Shown here: positions 1 to 8,885 of the stretch, in pieces
Layout of the letters: each line of letters begins with the position of its first letter
Position numbering within the stretch: position 1 is the stretch's first letter
Source: Chlamydomonas sphaeroides
Taxonomy: Eukaryota; Chlorophyta; Chlorophyceae; Chlamydomonadales; Chlamydomonadaceae
DNA: 13,514 nucleotides
Assembly (NCBI GenBank): GCA_001662425.1
Contig: BDDC01001692.1
Coordinates: forward strand, 869 to 14,382
Direction: 5' to 3'
The notes under the pieces: model-generated
Databases searched by the model: none
Told to the model about the DNA's origin: nothing
What the model saw: only the letters and a program-made list of their open reading frames with translations
Translations under genes and position numbers: made by a program

Positions 1-303
1 GGAGGTGGCGGTGGCGGTGGCGGAGGGAGGCGTGGCTACCAGGGGGCACGGCTACCAGGGTACCAACTGCTGGGGTAAGTTGGCGCTTCGCGCCTGTAGC
101 TGCGCATGACCTGGAGGCCGCGGTCTCGCTGAGCAGCTGGCTGGGGGCACGGTGGCCACATGCTAGGTGGCCGGCAGCTGCCGCAGCGCCGCAGTGACGT
201 GGCGCGCAGGCGGCGGCAGGAGGTGCCCCCTGCCCATGCTCCTGCAGCCGCTCCCGCTCCTTGCCCCAGCCCCTGCCCCAGCCCCTGCCGGGGCGCTGCG
301 CAC
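1..303 (-). other. Probable intron or unresolved continuation of the GST-like gene
   Basis: No segment resembling a GST C-terminal domain could be read here in any minus-strand frame. The frame of the last supported exon stays open to a stop at 163-165, but it translates as Gly/Ala/Arg-rich low complexity. A 12-bp repeat (GGGGCAGGGGCT on the minus strand) lies near 262-290, a TGGCGG repeat at 4-22, and a duplicated GGCTACCAGGG near 33-60. Most of this is probably intron. A short exon near 170-230 cannot be excluded. Confidence 0.4.
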
Positions 304-1406
304 CCGCGCGCGCTCCAGCGGCTCGGCGGGCAGCAGCGGGGGGTGGTGGGGGAACAGGTCGTCCAGCAGCTCCAGGATGACCTCGCTCTCCACCACCACC
401 TGGCGAGCACGCAGGCGCGGTGCGTTGGTTTGTTTGTGTGGGTGGTGGGTTGGGAGGGGGAGGGGACCATCACAGGGCGCCAGCGATGATGCGTACGGAC
501 GCCCGGGGCCCGGGGCCCGCGGGCGCAGACAGATGGTGCCGGGGTGTGTTTGGCAGAGACCAAGAAGGGCCCAGGCGCTGGCGCAGCGCACAGCCCCCCG
601 GGGCGCTTGCGAGCTCGGGGAGGGGGTCGTGGGAAGGAGCCTGCGACGCGGTGCGCGGGCTGGGCCAGGCGGGGGCGGGCTGGTGACCGGCGGGCGACCC
701 CTGGTGGGGCTCACCTCGCTGCGGCCGTCCTGGAAGGTCACCCGCAGCGCGGGAATCTGGGGCAGGCGGCGGCGGCGGTGGTGTTGCACAGCGTGCGAGG
801 GGAAGGGGGAGGAAGAAAGTGGTTGGGGAGTGCAGCGGAAAGGCGAGGGAGGCGAGGGAGGCGAGGGTGTGTGGCGGGTGGGCGCGCAGCAGGCAGAGCC
901 CTCGGCTGCACACTCTTGCGGCCGCGGCCGCAGCAGCAGCAGCAGCCGCAGTACTCAGCAGCCTTACTCAGCAGCCCGCTCCCACCTTGCCGAGAGGGTT
1001 GACCTGCGCGAGGTCGCCAGCAAAGCCAGAAGGTCGTGCGGGGAAGTGAAGGGCCGGCAGCATCGCCATCAACCAGGGGCGCCCCTGCTATCAACGTTGG
1101 CGCTGCAGCCCCGGAGGGCCCCGGGGGGCGCCACCGCCCCTGCGGCAATCCGCCCCTACCCGCCTCAGCGGCAGTCCCACCCCTCTGCAAACAATGCGAT
1201 GGCATATGCACCAGCGCTTGGCGTACCGAGAGGAACTCTGGGCTCCTGGTTGAGCCGCAAGGCACCGCCAGCGGCTCGAACGCCAGGCCCTTGGCATGGA
1301 GGCCGACCTTGACTTTCGAACTAAATTCCGAGTGATGATCGTCATATAGCTGTAGTTGTATAGTTTGCGTCGCGCCGCTTGAGCTCGCAGAGGCAGCGAG
1401 CGCCAT
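304..1406 (-). CDS. Glutathione S-transferase-like protein, N-terminal part (gene continues beyond the window's left end)
   Basis: Four exons are supported, all joining in phase 0: 1406-1227, 1003-986, 756-715 and 399-304 (112 residues). Residues 1-112 form the thioredoxin-fold half of a cytosolic-type GST. They include the segment YDDHHSEFSSKVKVGL with a candidate catalytic Ser26 at the SPFxxK/RV position (Pro replaced by Glu), then NPLGKIPAL with the cis-proline, and an ESEVILE glutathione-binding Glu-Ser motif, ending in LLPAEPLERAR. The family conjugates or reduces with glutathione in detoxification or redox metabolism. The C-terminal helical domain is not visible and should lie beyond position 1. 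The ATG at 1406 was chosen for its ATGGCG context. An ATG at 1487 is in frame and would add 27 residues with no clear targeting pattern. The last donor (GTGCGC after 304) is less certain than the others. The GST class cannot be assigned. Confidence 0.8.
931..976. repeat. CAG trinucleotide run and 13-bp-period direct repeat inside a GST intron
   Basis: Five CAG units plus a C occupy 931-946. Two copies of TACTCAGCAGCC follow at 952-963 and 965-976. The stretch lies in intron 2 of the GST-like gene, a few bases from the donor of the 18-nt microexon. It is simple-sequence DNA with no coding role seen. Confidence 0.75.
986..1003 (-). other. 18-nt microexon (exon 2 of the GST-like gene)
   Basis: This exon encodes only VNPLGK. 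It is bounded by an acceptor ending GCGCAG and a donor starting GTGGGA. Joining it between the exon ending EFLS (1227) and the exon beginning IPAL (756) restores the canonical GST string FLSVNPLGKIPAL. All three junctions are phase 0. Without it the cis-proline loop lacks its leading NP-GK residues. Confidence 0.8.
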
Positions 1407-1449
1407 GCGTGGCGTATGGAGGCGGGCGTAGAGGTGCGAGTGCTGAGCG

Positions 1450-1454
1450 TTACA
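1450..1454 (-). terminator. Possible TGTAA polyadenylation signal for the receptor kinase gene
   Basis: This is the only TGTAA found on the minus strand between the kinase stop (2065) and the GST start (1406). If used, it gives a 3' UTR of about 610 nt and cleavage only tens of bases before the GST start codon. The kinase gene may instead use a variant signal further upstream. Confidence 0.25.
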
Positions 1455-1615
1455 ATGACGCCCTAATGGCTTAGGCCATGCTAGCATCTGTGCTGTCTTC
1501 GGATGTGGTGAGGATTGCTCTCAGTGACTGCAACAAAAGACCGTGGAGGGCCCCCAGCATTAAGAGGAAGACATGAATGACCGTCTAGAAGTTCTATAGA
1601 GAAGCATTAGATACT

Positions 1616-1651
1616 GTACGAAGCGTGGGTACAGGGGTGTACGGACCGTAC
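1616..1651. promoter_or_regulatory. Cluster of four GTAC cores upstream of the GST-like gene
   Basis: GTAC occurs at 1616, 1629, 1639 and 1648, which is 4 times in 36 bp, and the last two form the palindrome GTACGGACCGTAC (1639-1651). The cluster starts about 210 bp upstream of the GST start codon. GTAC is the core recognised by SBP-domain factors such as Chlamydomonas CRR1 in copper- and hypoxia-response elements. The link to this gene is inference; the cluster could equally lie in the kinase 3' UTR. Confidence 0.3.
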
Positions 1652-2064
1652 AACACACGCGCTCCGTGCGCCGGCTGCCCCTGGCCTCGCACCTGGCCAC
1701 TACCCACGCTTGAGCCTTCAGGGGCCGTCTGTGTCACGACGAGGTATGCCTAAACCACCCCTAACCCCACAGCGAGTCGCCCCCACCATGCGCATGATGA
1801 GGAACAGCCGATCAGCAAATCGTTCAAGCAATGCAGTCTCAGGGACTCTGCATACTCTTGACATGCACGCCGGTTATGATTTATGAGCAGTGCTGCACCC
1901 TGGACTACGCTTGAAGGCAGCCTGCACTACCCTGGACTCTCGGGGCTAGGCATAACTACCGGTAACCGATCATCAGCGTCATCCTAAACAGAGGCATCAA
2001 CGCCAGGGCCACCTGCGCCACGCCAGCAAGCACAGTCGCCTCCTGCGGCACGCGGTGCCGGCTG

Positions 2065-5000
2065 TCATTGTGATGGATGCGCCGCCGCAGGTGCGGCCTC
2101 GAGCGCCATGAGGGCCAGGGCCAGCCGCGCCACGGCCTCCTCGGCCCGGGGCCGTGACGCGGGCTGGGGCCGCAGGCACTCCGCCGCCAGGGCCAGGTAG
2201 TCGCGCGGCAGCTGCTGCATGGCAGCGTTGGGCCCTTTAATGCCCGGTGATGTGACGCCAGATGTCGAGCAAGGGCAGGGTGCTGACGACAGCAGGGGGC
2301 TTCCACCGCCACCGGACGTCGGCACTGCCGCCTGCGCCACCGCCCCACGGGTCGGCCACACCAGCAGCCTCGGCGGCAGCGCCTCCGCCTCCCCCCAGCC
2401 AGAGCGCTCCTGGTCCCGCAGCCACGCCCGCACGCCGGCCCCGGGCGGTGAGGCCAGCAGCTCGGGCAGCGGCAGGCCCCACGCCAGCTCCCACATCAGC
2501 ACTGCGGAAGGGGGATACGAGGGGAAAGGGAGGGAGCGGGACACAGGTTGCCGCAAGTGCGAGAGGTCCGTGCTGCCTTCCTCGGGGGAGCTCTGCCCCT
2601 CCTCACCTGCCAGGGCGTACATGTCCCCTGCGGGGCTGTTGCGGCCGCCACGGACCAGCTCGGGGGCCGAGTAGGCGGAGCTCCGCCTGAACAGGGCGGC
2701 GGAGGGGGCAGGGGCAAGGTCAGCGGTGATGAGCCCTACGCATGCTTACGCCCAAGTCCTAGGCTGCCGCCGGCTCAGCTCCCGGCTCACGGCCTGGGTC
2801 TCCCCCGACGCCCCCACCTGGCGGGGCCCGAGATGTGGGTCTGGTCCTCGGCCACATCCAGCCGACCGCTCAGCCCAAAGTCCGCCAGCTTGGCGACCCA
2901 GCCGCAGCCACTGCCGGCGCCAGCGCTGGACTCGGAGGCAGCGGGAGCAGCCTCGAGTAGCGGCCCCAGCATCCTCAAAACGCCTCCGGTGCGAGTCCAA
3001 GGTATACCACCCTTCACGGCCGAAGCATGGCTGCCGGTTGCGGTCCCGGGCCCCTCCCTCGCCGGCTGCAGCAGCACGTTGGCTGACGACAGGTCTGCGT
3101 GCACGATGCCCAGGGAGTGGAGGTGCGCCAGGCCCCGTGCCACCTGCAGCGCGATGTGCGCCGCGACGGCCGGGGGCAGCGGCTGCGCGCCCGACCCTGA
3201 CGGCCCTGGATGCTCTGGCGGTGGCAGCTCCGGCAGGCCGCGCGGACTCTCGGTTGGCTGCTCCGCAGCTGAGGCCTCTGCTTGATGCGTTTCCAGGTCT
3301 GATGCCGCGCAGGGCTCCCTCGGTGAGCTCGGGGGCTCTTGGGCATCGCAGAAGATTTGCGGGTGTGCTGGCGGTGGCGGCAACACAAGGCCCTGCCAGA
3401 GCGATAAGTTGGGCGAGCCCTTGCCTGGGGTCCAGTGCTTGGGCGAAGGGGCCCGCTCCACTTGTGGCTGCTGGCGGCTGGCCGGGGGCGGCGGCGACGG
3501 CATGCCCTGTTGCGTGAGGTGGCCCACAGGCGGCGGCGGCAGCAGGAGGCCCTGCCAGAGCGACCGCATTGCGAGCGGACTGCTGCTCTCTACTGCGGAC
3601 ACATCAAATGGGCCCTGCGAGGACACCGGCTCCAGCTCCTGCTTCTGGCTAGCCAGGGCTGACGACGACGCGCCTTGCTGCCTCGCCAGGCGGCCGCTGG
3701 CCAGGCACTGCCGCAGGCTGCCTCCATCGCACAGCTCCTGTGGACGGAACAAGGCGAGACAAGCAGGCAGACGCAGAGGCTCAGCGCTCAGGCCAGCAGG
3801 TGCCCCCCGATCTAGGTCAGACGGCCGGTTAAGTCGCTAGGTTGAGGCAGGTCGCTGCACAACCCCACCTGCACCAGGGTGAGCCGCCACGCCTCGAGCT
3901 CGCCTCCCGCGATGGGGCCAGCCGCCGCCGCCTCGCCCTCCCCTTGCCTTTCCGCCCCGGCGGCCTGCTGCTGGGGTTGCTCCGCCGCTGTGCGCTGCCC
4001 AAGGGGTTCAAGCGCGTAGGTGTAGGTGGCGACGACGTTGGGGTGTGATACCGAGGTGCTGATGGCGGCCTCGGTGACAGCCCGCAGCGCCCGCTCCTCG
4101 GCGTCCGTGGCGGTCACAGTGCCGGAAGAAAGGCACTGACTAGCGGAGGACTGGGGGCGAGGCAAGGCGACAGGGCACCCAGTCAGACAGGAGACAAAGA
4201 GGAAAGCGTAGGGGCACCCCGGGCCCCTGCTGTCCATGCTCGCCGACTCACCAGCGGCAGCAGCCTGCCTCCGCTCCCCGCCGGCAGCTGCAGCACCGTG
4301 CTCTTGACGGCCACCGGCAGCCCCCGCCAGCTGCCGCGGTACACCACGCCCTGCGCCCCGCGGCCCAGCTCGCCCGCCACCTCCAGCCCGGCAGTGCCGC
4401 CGCACAGCAGCGGGGCACCGCCGGGCAGTGGGTTCGTGGTTGGGTAATCTGCATGTGCCACCGCTGCCATCTTCCCAACGGCTGCGCTGCCAAGCGTTGT
4501 AGGGGAACTACACGCACCCACCGACCTTGTGCCGCCCGGTCGACTGCTGTGCGCACCGTCGAATATGGAGTGGGGCTGCCATGGGACCAGGGGATTGTTG
4601 CCGCTGATCATCAGCGGACTGCTGCCGCTAAAGCTGCCATCATGTACGTAATGATGTGGTGCGCCATCCCGTACAACTTGCTCCTTGTCACGGAAGGCGC
4701 CGTACAAGGTGCTGACGGCTTGCCTCATTGCAACTGCTGACGCCTCATGTGACAGTGGCAGCGATGGCAGGGCCAGCACCGAGGGCACCCTTGTAGCCCC
4801 GGTGGTCTTCACAGGCCTGCTGCAACCGTTGACAGTGGGGGCCCGTGGGCTCTTGCTGTTGCCAGCAGCACTGCCCAGTGCACACCGGCGCCTCCAGGCC
4901 CTCAGAACAGCTACCACCACCACAGATAGCATTATGATGGCAGCGGCCCCGCCCACAGCCACGCCAATGGCCACGCCCACCCAGCCTGCTGGCCTGTCGC

Positions 5001-7986
5001 CTTGGCTGTCCTCAGAAGTTGTTGGAAGCCTGCCGCCGAAATTGGGCCGCTGACTTGTGGCAGGGCTGCTGACTGCTGGTGGTGGGGGCTGCGCTGCTGG
5101 CGCGTCTGGCTGGGCCTGAAGCGCCGGCTGCTGTGGGGGATTGGGTGCCATGAGGAGTGGCGGCGGGCTACCAGGCGGTGCTACGGCAACGGGCGGCGGA
5201 GTTGCCTTTGCATCCAATCTTGTTGGCTGCGGCAGCCGCAGCGCCGCCGGCGCCTCAGGCACCGGTTGCCCTGCCGCCACCAGGGCCGCTGACGCCTCTA
5301 CGGTCAGTCCTGAGGCCAGCGTCACGTTGCGCCCCCGCAGCCCGCACCAAGAGAAGACGGGGAAGGTGAGGCTGCCGACCAACAAGGGCTGAGCATCAGA
5401 GGCGCTGGCGCTGGCGGCTCCAGATCCTGCTGGGTCCAGCTGCGACGCCCCCAGCATAGCCGCCAGCGCCTCGCCCAGGCCCGGAGCGTGCGGCAGTGCG
5501 GCCGCCAGGGCGCTGCTGGCGGCGGCCGCATCTCCCCCAGCACCGCTCACCACACGCCACGCCCAGGCCAGCAGCTCCAGCTCCGGCTGCGGCACCAGCA
5601 GGATGACGGAGTCCAGGAACGAGGGAGGCAGCAGTGCGGCCTGCTGGGACCCCCCGGCAGAGCTGCCGTTGGAAGCCATGGCGGCTGTCCGGTCGAAGGC
5701 CAGCGTCCATAGGCAGGATGTGAAGTTGGCCAGGGACGGCGGCAGGCCCTGGGTGTCGGCCGCCACCCCACCTTGTTGCAGCCCCCGCCGCCGGCCCTGT
5801 CCCGATGGTGCTGCCGCCGCTGCGGCCGGCGGCAAGCCTGCCAGCACCAGGTACCGCACCGTCAACGACCCGCCCGGCAGCACGCGGACCACGCCTGGCA
5901 TACCCGCCAGATCCAGGACACACGTGCCGTACGGGTCGCCGTACAGCACGGCCGGCCGCCCAACGACGGCTGTCGTGACGTACATCGATGCGGCTGTGAC
6001 GTCAAGAGATGCGTAACTCCGTGTCAGCGTCATGCCCCAACTGGCAACGTCTTCGCCAGGTTCTGGCTGTAGGAAGTGAACTTCCAGCAGGTTAATCACA
6101 TGCGCTCGGCGAGACAAGTCCAACCGCAAGGGTTTTCCCTGCTGCAGGTAGCTGCCTTCTGGCATCAGTCGGCAGAGGTGCGAGCTGAGGCAGGGCACAG
6201 GTGCGGTGGTCGCTGCCCTGCTACTGTCAGCACCAAGCCCCATGCTGGCTGCTGGCGGCCATAGCGGCCACACCGAGACTCGCTCAAGCAGCAGTCTCCG
6301 CGAGTTGGTCAGGGCGCGGCGCAGGTTCAGGTACCAGGTGTTGTCATGGGCCGCTGCTGCTGTCGCCGGTTGCACCTGAGGGAGAAGTAAGCCCCAGCAG
6401 GGAAGCAGGCCATGGGCGCGCGGTGTGGTGGGCATCCTAACACGCGCGCGCAGCAGGGCAAGCGTGTTCCCCAGCGCAGTGGCTAATTCGTGCATAAGCA
6501 CCCAGCCCAGCTCACTGCAATGGCGCCATCCATGGGCAGGAAGAATCCGTTGTCTGTCAGGCAGTGGCACACGTCGGCGGTGTTGGGCAGCACGGCATGC
6601 GGCTGTGTTGCCACATCCTGGGATGGGCCCATGAGATCCCCCGCAAGCAGCGCCCACTCCTCGAGCGGCACGTCGCGCACGGACACGTCCCGCAGGAGTA
6701 GGTTGGGAGCTTGGGAGCCGCCAAATGAACGCCGGTCAAAGTTGAACGTCCACTGCGGCGTGCGCAGCAGCCTCCAGGGCGCCGCAAAGAGCGGCCCGAG
6801 CGGTGGGTTGCGGATGGTGAGGTTGTGCAGCTCCACGGAGGCGGTGACCCCGAGTGAGATGAGGCCGGTGGTGTCCGACAGGTCAAGCTGCGAGCAAGGA
6901 ACAGCAGGAAGTGAGCCCCATTGAGATATATACATACGAGGGTTGCATGCTGCGGAGTGCGGACATCCAGGGGCATGTGTGGCACACGCATGACGTGCCT
7001 GAGGTAGGTGCTAGCCTGCCTCGATACCTGTGTTGAGCCGTCAGGAAGGCCGGCCACAATAAAGGTGTTGCTGCTCAGCGTGAGGAGCGCCGCCGGAGCG
7101 CCGCCGGGTGTTGGCATTTGGGTCGGGGGCAGCTTGATGTGGGTCGTGTCGAGGAATAGGTACGTTGGCACCGGCTTGGCCCGTTGGTTGCCGCTAGCAT
7201 CCGAGACCACGGCTGCGTGCATGTCGGATAGCGCGGCCAGCGCGGCCGCGCCGTCGGACCCCGCGACGACAGCGGCGAGGCAGGGGAAGGGCACGGCGGG
7301 CCCGGAGCAGCGGAGCGTGACGTTGTTGAGGTCAGCCACGGGCGTGGTGAAGCGGTGTACGATGAGGGTGTCGGGGGTGACGGTGAAGTTGGGCGAGGGC
7401 GCCAGGCTGCAGGCAAAGGCCTGGTGCACGGCCAGGGCCGCACACGAGGGCGTGTGCATGTCCACATCCGACAGCGGCAGCCTGCGGCCAGGGGCGGCAG
7501 CGGCGGGGGGGAGTACCCCAGCATCCTGCCCGCTGATGTCGTAGGCAGAGTTCTGGCTCACCTGGGCGCCGGCGGGGATGCGCTGGTGTTGGCCGGGGCC
7601 AGCGAGAAGGCGCGAGGGATCAGGAAGGTGGTCGCGGGCAGCGGGTATGGGGAAGCCGGTAGGGTCGTGTTCTCCAGCCTCAGGCCCGACAACCGCAGCG
7701 TGCCGGTCACTGAGAACGCCTTGCTGAGCGACGCCAGGTCCAAAGTGGTAGAGTACGCTCCTGCCGCCCGCTGGCCCAGCAGGTGCGTGTCGGAGGGAAG
7801 CACGCCTGGCGCGGGGCCAGCGGGGCCTTGCTCCACCCGCACAACGCCATCCCAGGTACACGTCAGCGCAGTGTCGGCCGCTAGGTTGCAATGCGTGCGT
7901 AGGAATGCTTCTGTGCTGAGCAGCTCAGCGCCCCCGCGGATAGCGAGAAGCAACAGAAGGATGAGCGTGATGGCCGGTTTGGGCAT
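2065..7986 (-). CDS. Receptor-like transmembrane protein kinase (TKL type), complete, 8 exons, 1697 aa
   Basis: Exons: 7986-7562, 7481-7028, 6887-6516, 6375-4252, 4150-3869, 3737-2818, 2686-2607, 2501-2065 (TGA). Together they give 5094 nt in frame. Residues 1-20 are a signal peptide (MPKPAITLILLLLLAIRGGA). The ectodomain, about 21-807, contains three LDL-x(n)-L-x-L repeats (from 82, 294 and 571) that suggest a beta-helix-like fold, with several NxT/S sites. A Pro-rich stalk (about 808-880), a membrane helix (about 883-910) and a low-complexity juxtamembrane segment follow. The kinase domain, from 1081, shows the glycine loop GRGAQGVVYRG, VAVK Lys1108, a candidate helix-C Glu1152, catalytic HADLSSAN (Asp1434, Asn1439), DFG at 1505-1507, APE at 1533-1535, GDMYALAVLMWEL, and a final ASRP. 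Catalytic residues are kept, so an active Ser/Thr or dual-specificity kinase is likely. HRD reads HAD, making it non-RD. Insertions of about 170 and 65 residues split the domain. A start at 8004 would be GTG, so the ATG at 7986 is used. Ligand and substrate are unknown. Confidence 0.85.
3388..3563 (-). repeat. In-frame duplicated motif in the kinase insertion (SLWQGL-x-LPPPP, two copies)
   Basis: The 17-bp plus-strand string AGGCCCTGCCAGAGCGA occurs at 3388-3404 and again at 3547-3563. The copies are 159 bp (53 codons) apart and in the same reading frame. Each encodes SLWQGL followed by a hydrophobic residue, LPPPP and a His-containing segment. Both lie in the long insertion between helices D and E of the kinase domain, so this is an internal duplication and not a shared core motif. 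Confidence 0.75.
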
Positions 7987-8150
7987 TCTCTGTGCTGAGC
8001 ACACCGTTCAGCTCGCCCACCGATGTGCTAATAGTGATCATGTGTGTCAGCGCTGATGTTATTGGCGCCGGCATTATTGACATACACAAAGGAATAACGC
8101 AACACCGCCGAACACTGCTGCACTATGCTACTGAAGTTTGATGTACATGC

Positions 8151-8158
8151 CTTATATG
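8151..8158 (-). promoter_or_regulatory. TATA-like box of the receptor kinase gene
   Basis: The minus strand reads CATATAAG here, about 165 bp upstream of the kinase start codon at 7986, in an A/T-richer stretch. Initiation about 30 bp downstream would give a 5' UTR of roughly 130 nt. This is a motif match only. Confidence 0.4.
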
Positions 8159-8602
8159 TCACAGAGCAGGATTGATTGAACTTACGTCATCGCGTTTCTG
8201 CCATACCGTACCAGGTTGCGCCGTCCCACACATGCCGCACCGCATTGCCGCGCGCTGGGCTTGCGTTGATGCGCCAAGCCTAAACACAACCTCCGTCGTG
8301 GCGTCTCTGCAGATGGCCGCATAGTCTTGGCCGTGGCCGTGAAGGGCTGAAAGGCACACTAAAAGGCAACGCGCGAAACCCGATGTGTCATATATGATGC
8401 AAGACACACGGCACCGTTGGCGGGACCCGTTTTGGAGCACGGGTACTGCAGTGTACTGCTGCCTTCTTGTGTTGGCTCAAGCAGGGGAGCTCCTCCTGGG
8501 CTCAAGCCCTGTCCGATGTCAGTGGGCAATCGAAGTACCGCTGGCGCGGGCATGGCCCAAAGGCAGCTTCATAGCCGCCGTAGCAGGTTGAACACGGGAG
8601 TC

Positions 8603-8607
8603 TTACA
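8603..8607 (-). terminator. TGTAA polyadenylation signal of the SecA2-like gene
   Basis: The minus strand reads TGTAA about 280 nt after the SecA2 stop codon. This is the standard nuclear polyadenylation signal of Chlamydomonas and its relatives, at a typical 3' UTR distance, and it lies well before the kinase promoter. Confidence 0.55.
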
Positions 8608-8885
8608 CAATGTGTGACACAGACGGACACAGCTCCCTTCAGCCTCCTGCCTTGGGCTTCCTAGCATCCTAGGCCAATCGAGCCTGGGCATGCGCTACCC
8701 CTGAATCCGTACGGGCAATGCGGCCGCCCCCGCGACTACCTGCCGGCAGCCCGGCGCCCGAGATGCGCCTGGAGTGGTTCGTGCTGCCGGTGCGACCCTA
8801 TCAGCGACGCTGCAGCCAACACCCAGCCAGCCCACACCCAGCCTAAACCCTGCACGGCCAGTCACGGCCTGGCGCCTGCGCCCGC

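Larger units (their letters stand above)
1407..2064. other. Intergenic region: 3' UTR of the receptor kinase gene and upstream region of the GST-like gene
   Basis: This stretch is less GC-rich than the flanking coding DNA and holds no convincing open frame on either strand. Going down the minus strand it should carry the kinase 3' UTR and then the GST promoter and 5' UTR. A cluster of GTAC cores lies at 1616-1651, and the only TGTAA signal found is at 1454-1450. No clear TATA box for the GST gene was seen. A CATAAAT-like stretch near 1877-1885 is too far upstream to be convincing. Confidence 0.6.
7987..8885. other. Intergenic region: SecA2 3' UTR, then promoter and 5' UTR of the receptor kinase gene
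   Basis: No credible coding frame was seen. The short minus-strand frames at 8159-8440 and 8359-8553 show no recognisable domain or plausible splice context. The segment is richer in A/T between about 8030 and 8160, as expected of a promoter. It holds the TGTAA signal at 8607-8603 and a TATA-like box at 8158-8151. Confidence 0.65.

Noticed and set aside
167..1312. Long plus-strand open frame of 381 codons
   Set aside because: It is a GC-rich shadow antisense to the GST exons and introns, with Arg/Gly/Ser-rich composition and no recognisable domain.
1477..1487. Alternative ATG at 1487 for the GST-like gene
   Set aside because: It is in frame, but the ATGCTA context is weaker than ATGGCG at 1406, and the added 27 residues show no GST or clear targeting feature. 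It is not fully excluded.
2548..3517. Two plus-strand open frames of about 245 and 263 codons over the kinase gene
   Set aside because: Both are antisense to exons 6 and 7, which encode the DFG, catalytic loop and APE motifs. They have no domain of their own.
7485..7560. Open frame running through the first kinase intron (SQNSAYDISGQDAG...)
   Set aside because: Exon 1 reads into a stop at its GTGAGC donor, so this stretch cannot be joined in frame without splicing. The acceptor at 7481 restores phase. A 29-bp intron alternative is too short.
8002..8004. Upstream start for the receptor kinase at 8004
   Set aside because: The codon is GTG, not ATG. The first ATG in frame is at 7986 and begins directly with a good signal peptide.
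8159..8591. Small frames on both strands between the SecA2 and kinase genes
   Set aside because: They are under 100 codons, with no domain, no supporting splice pattern and A/T-richer non-coding composition.
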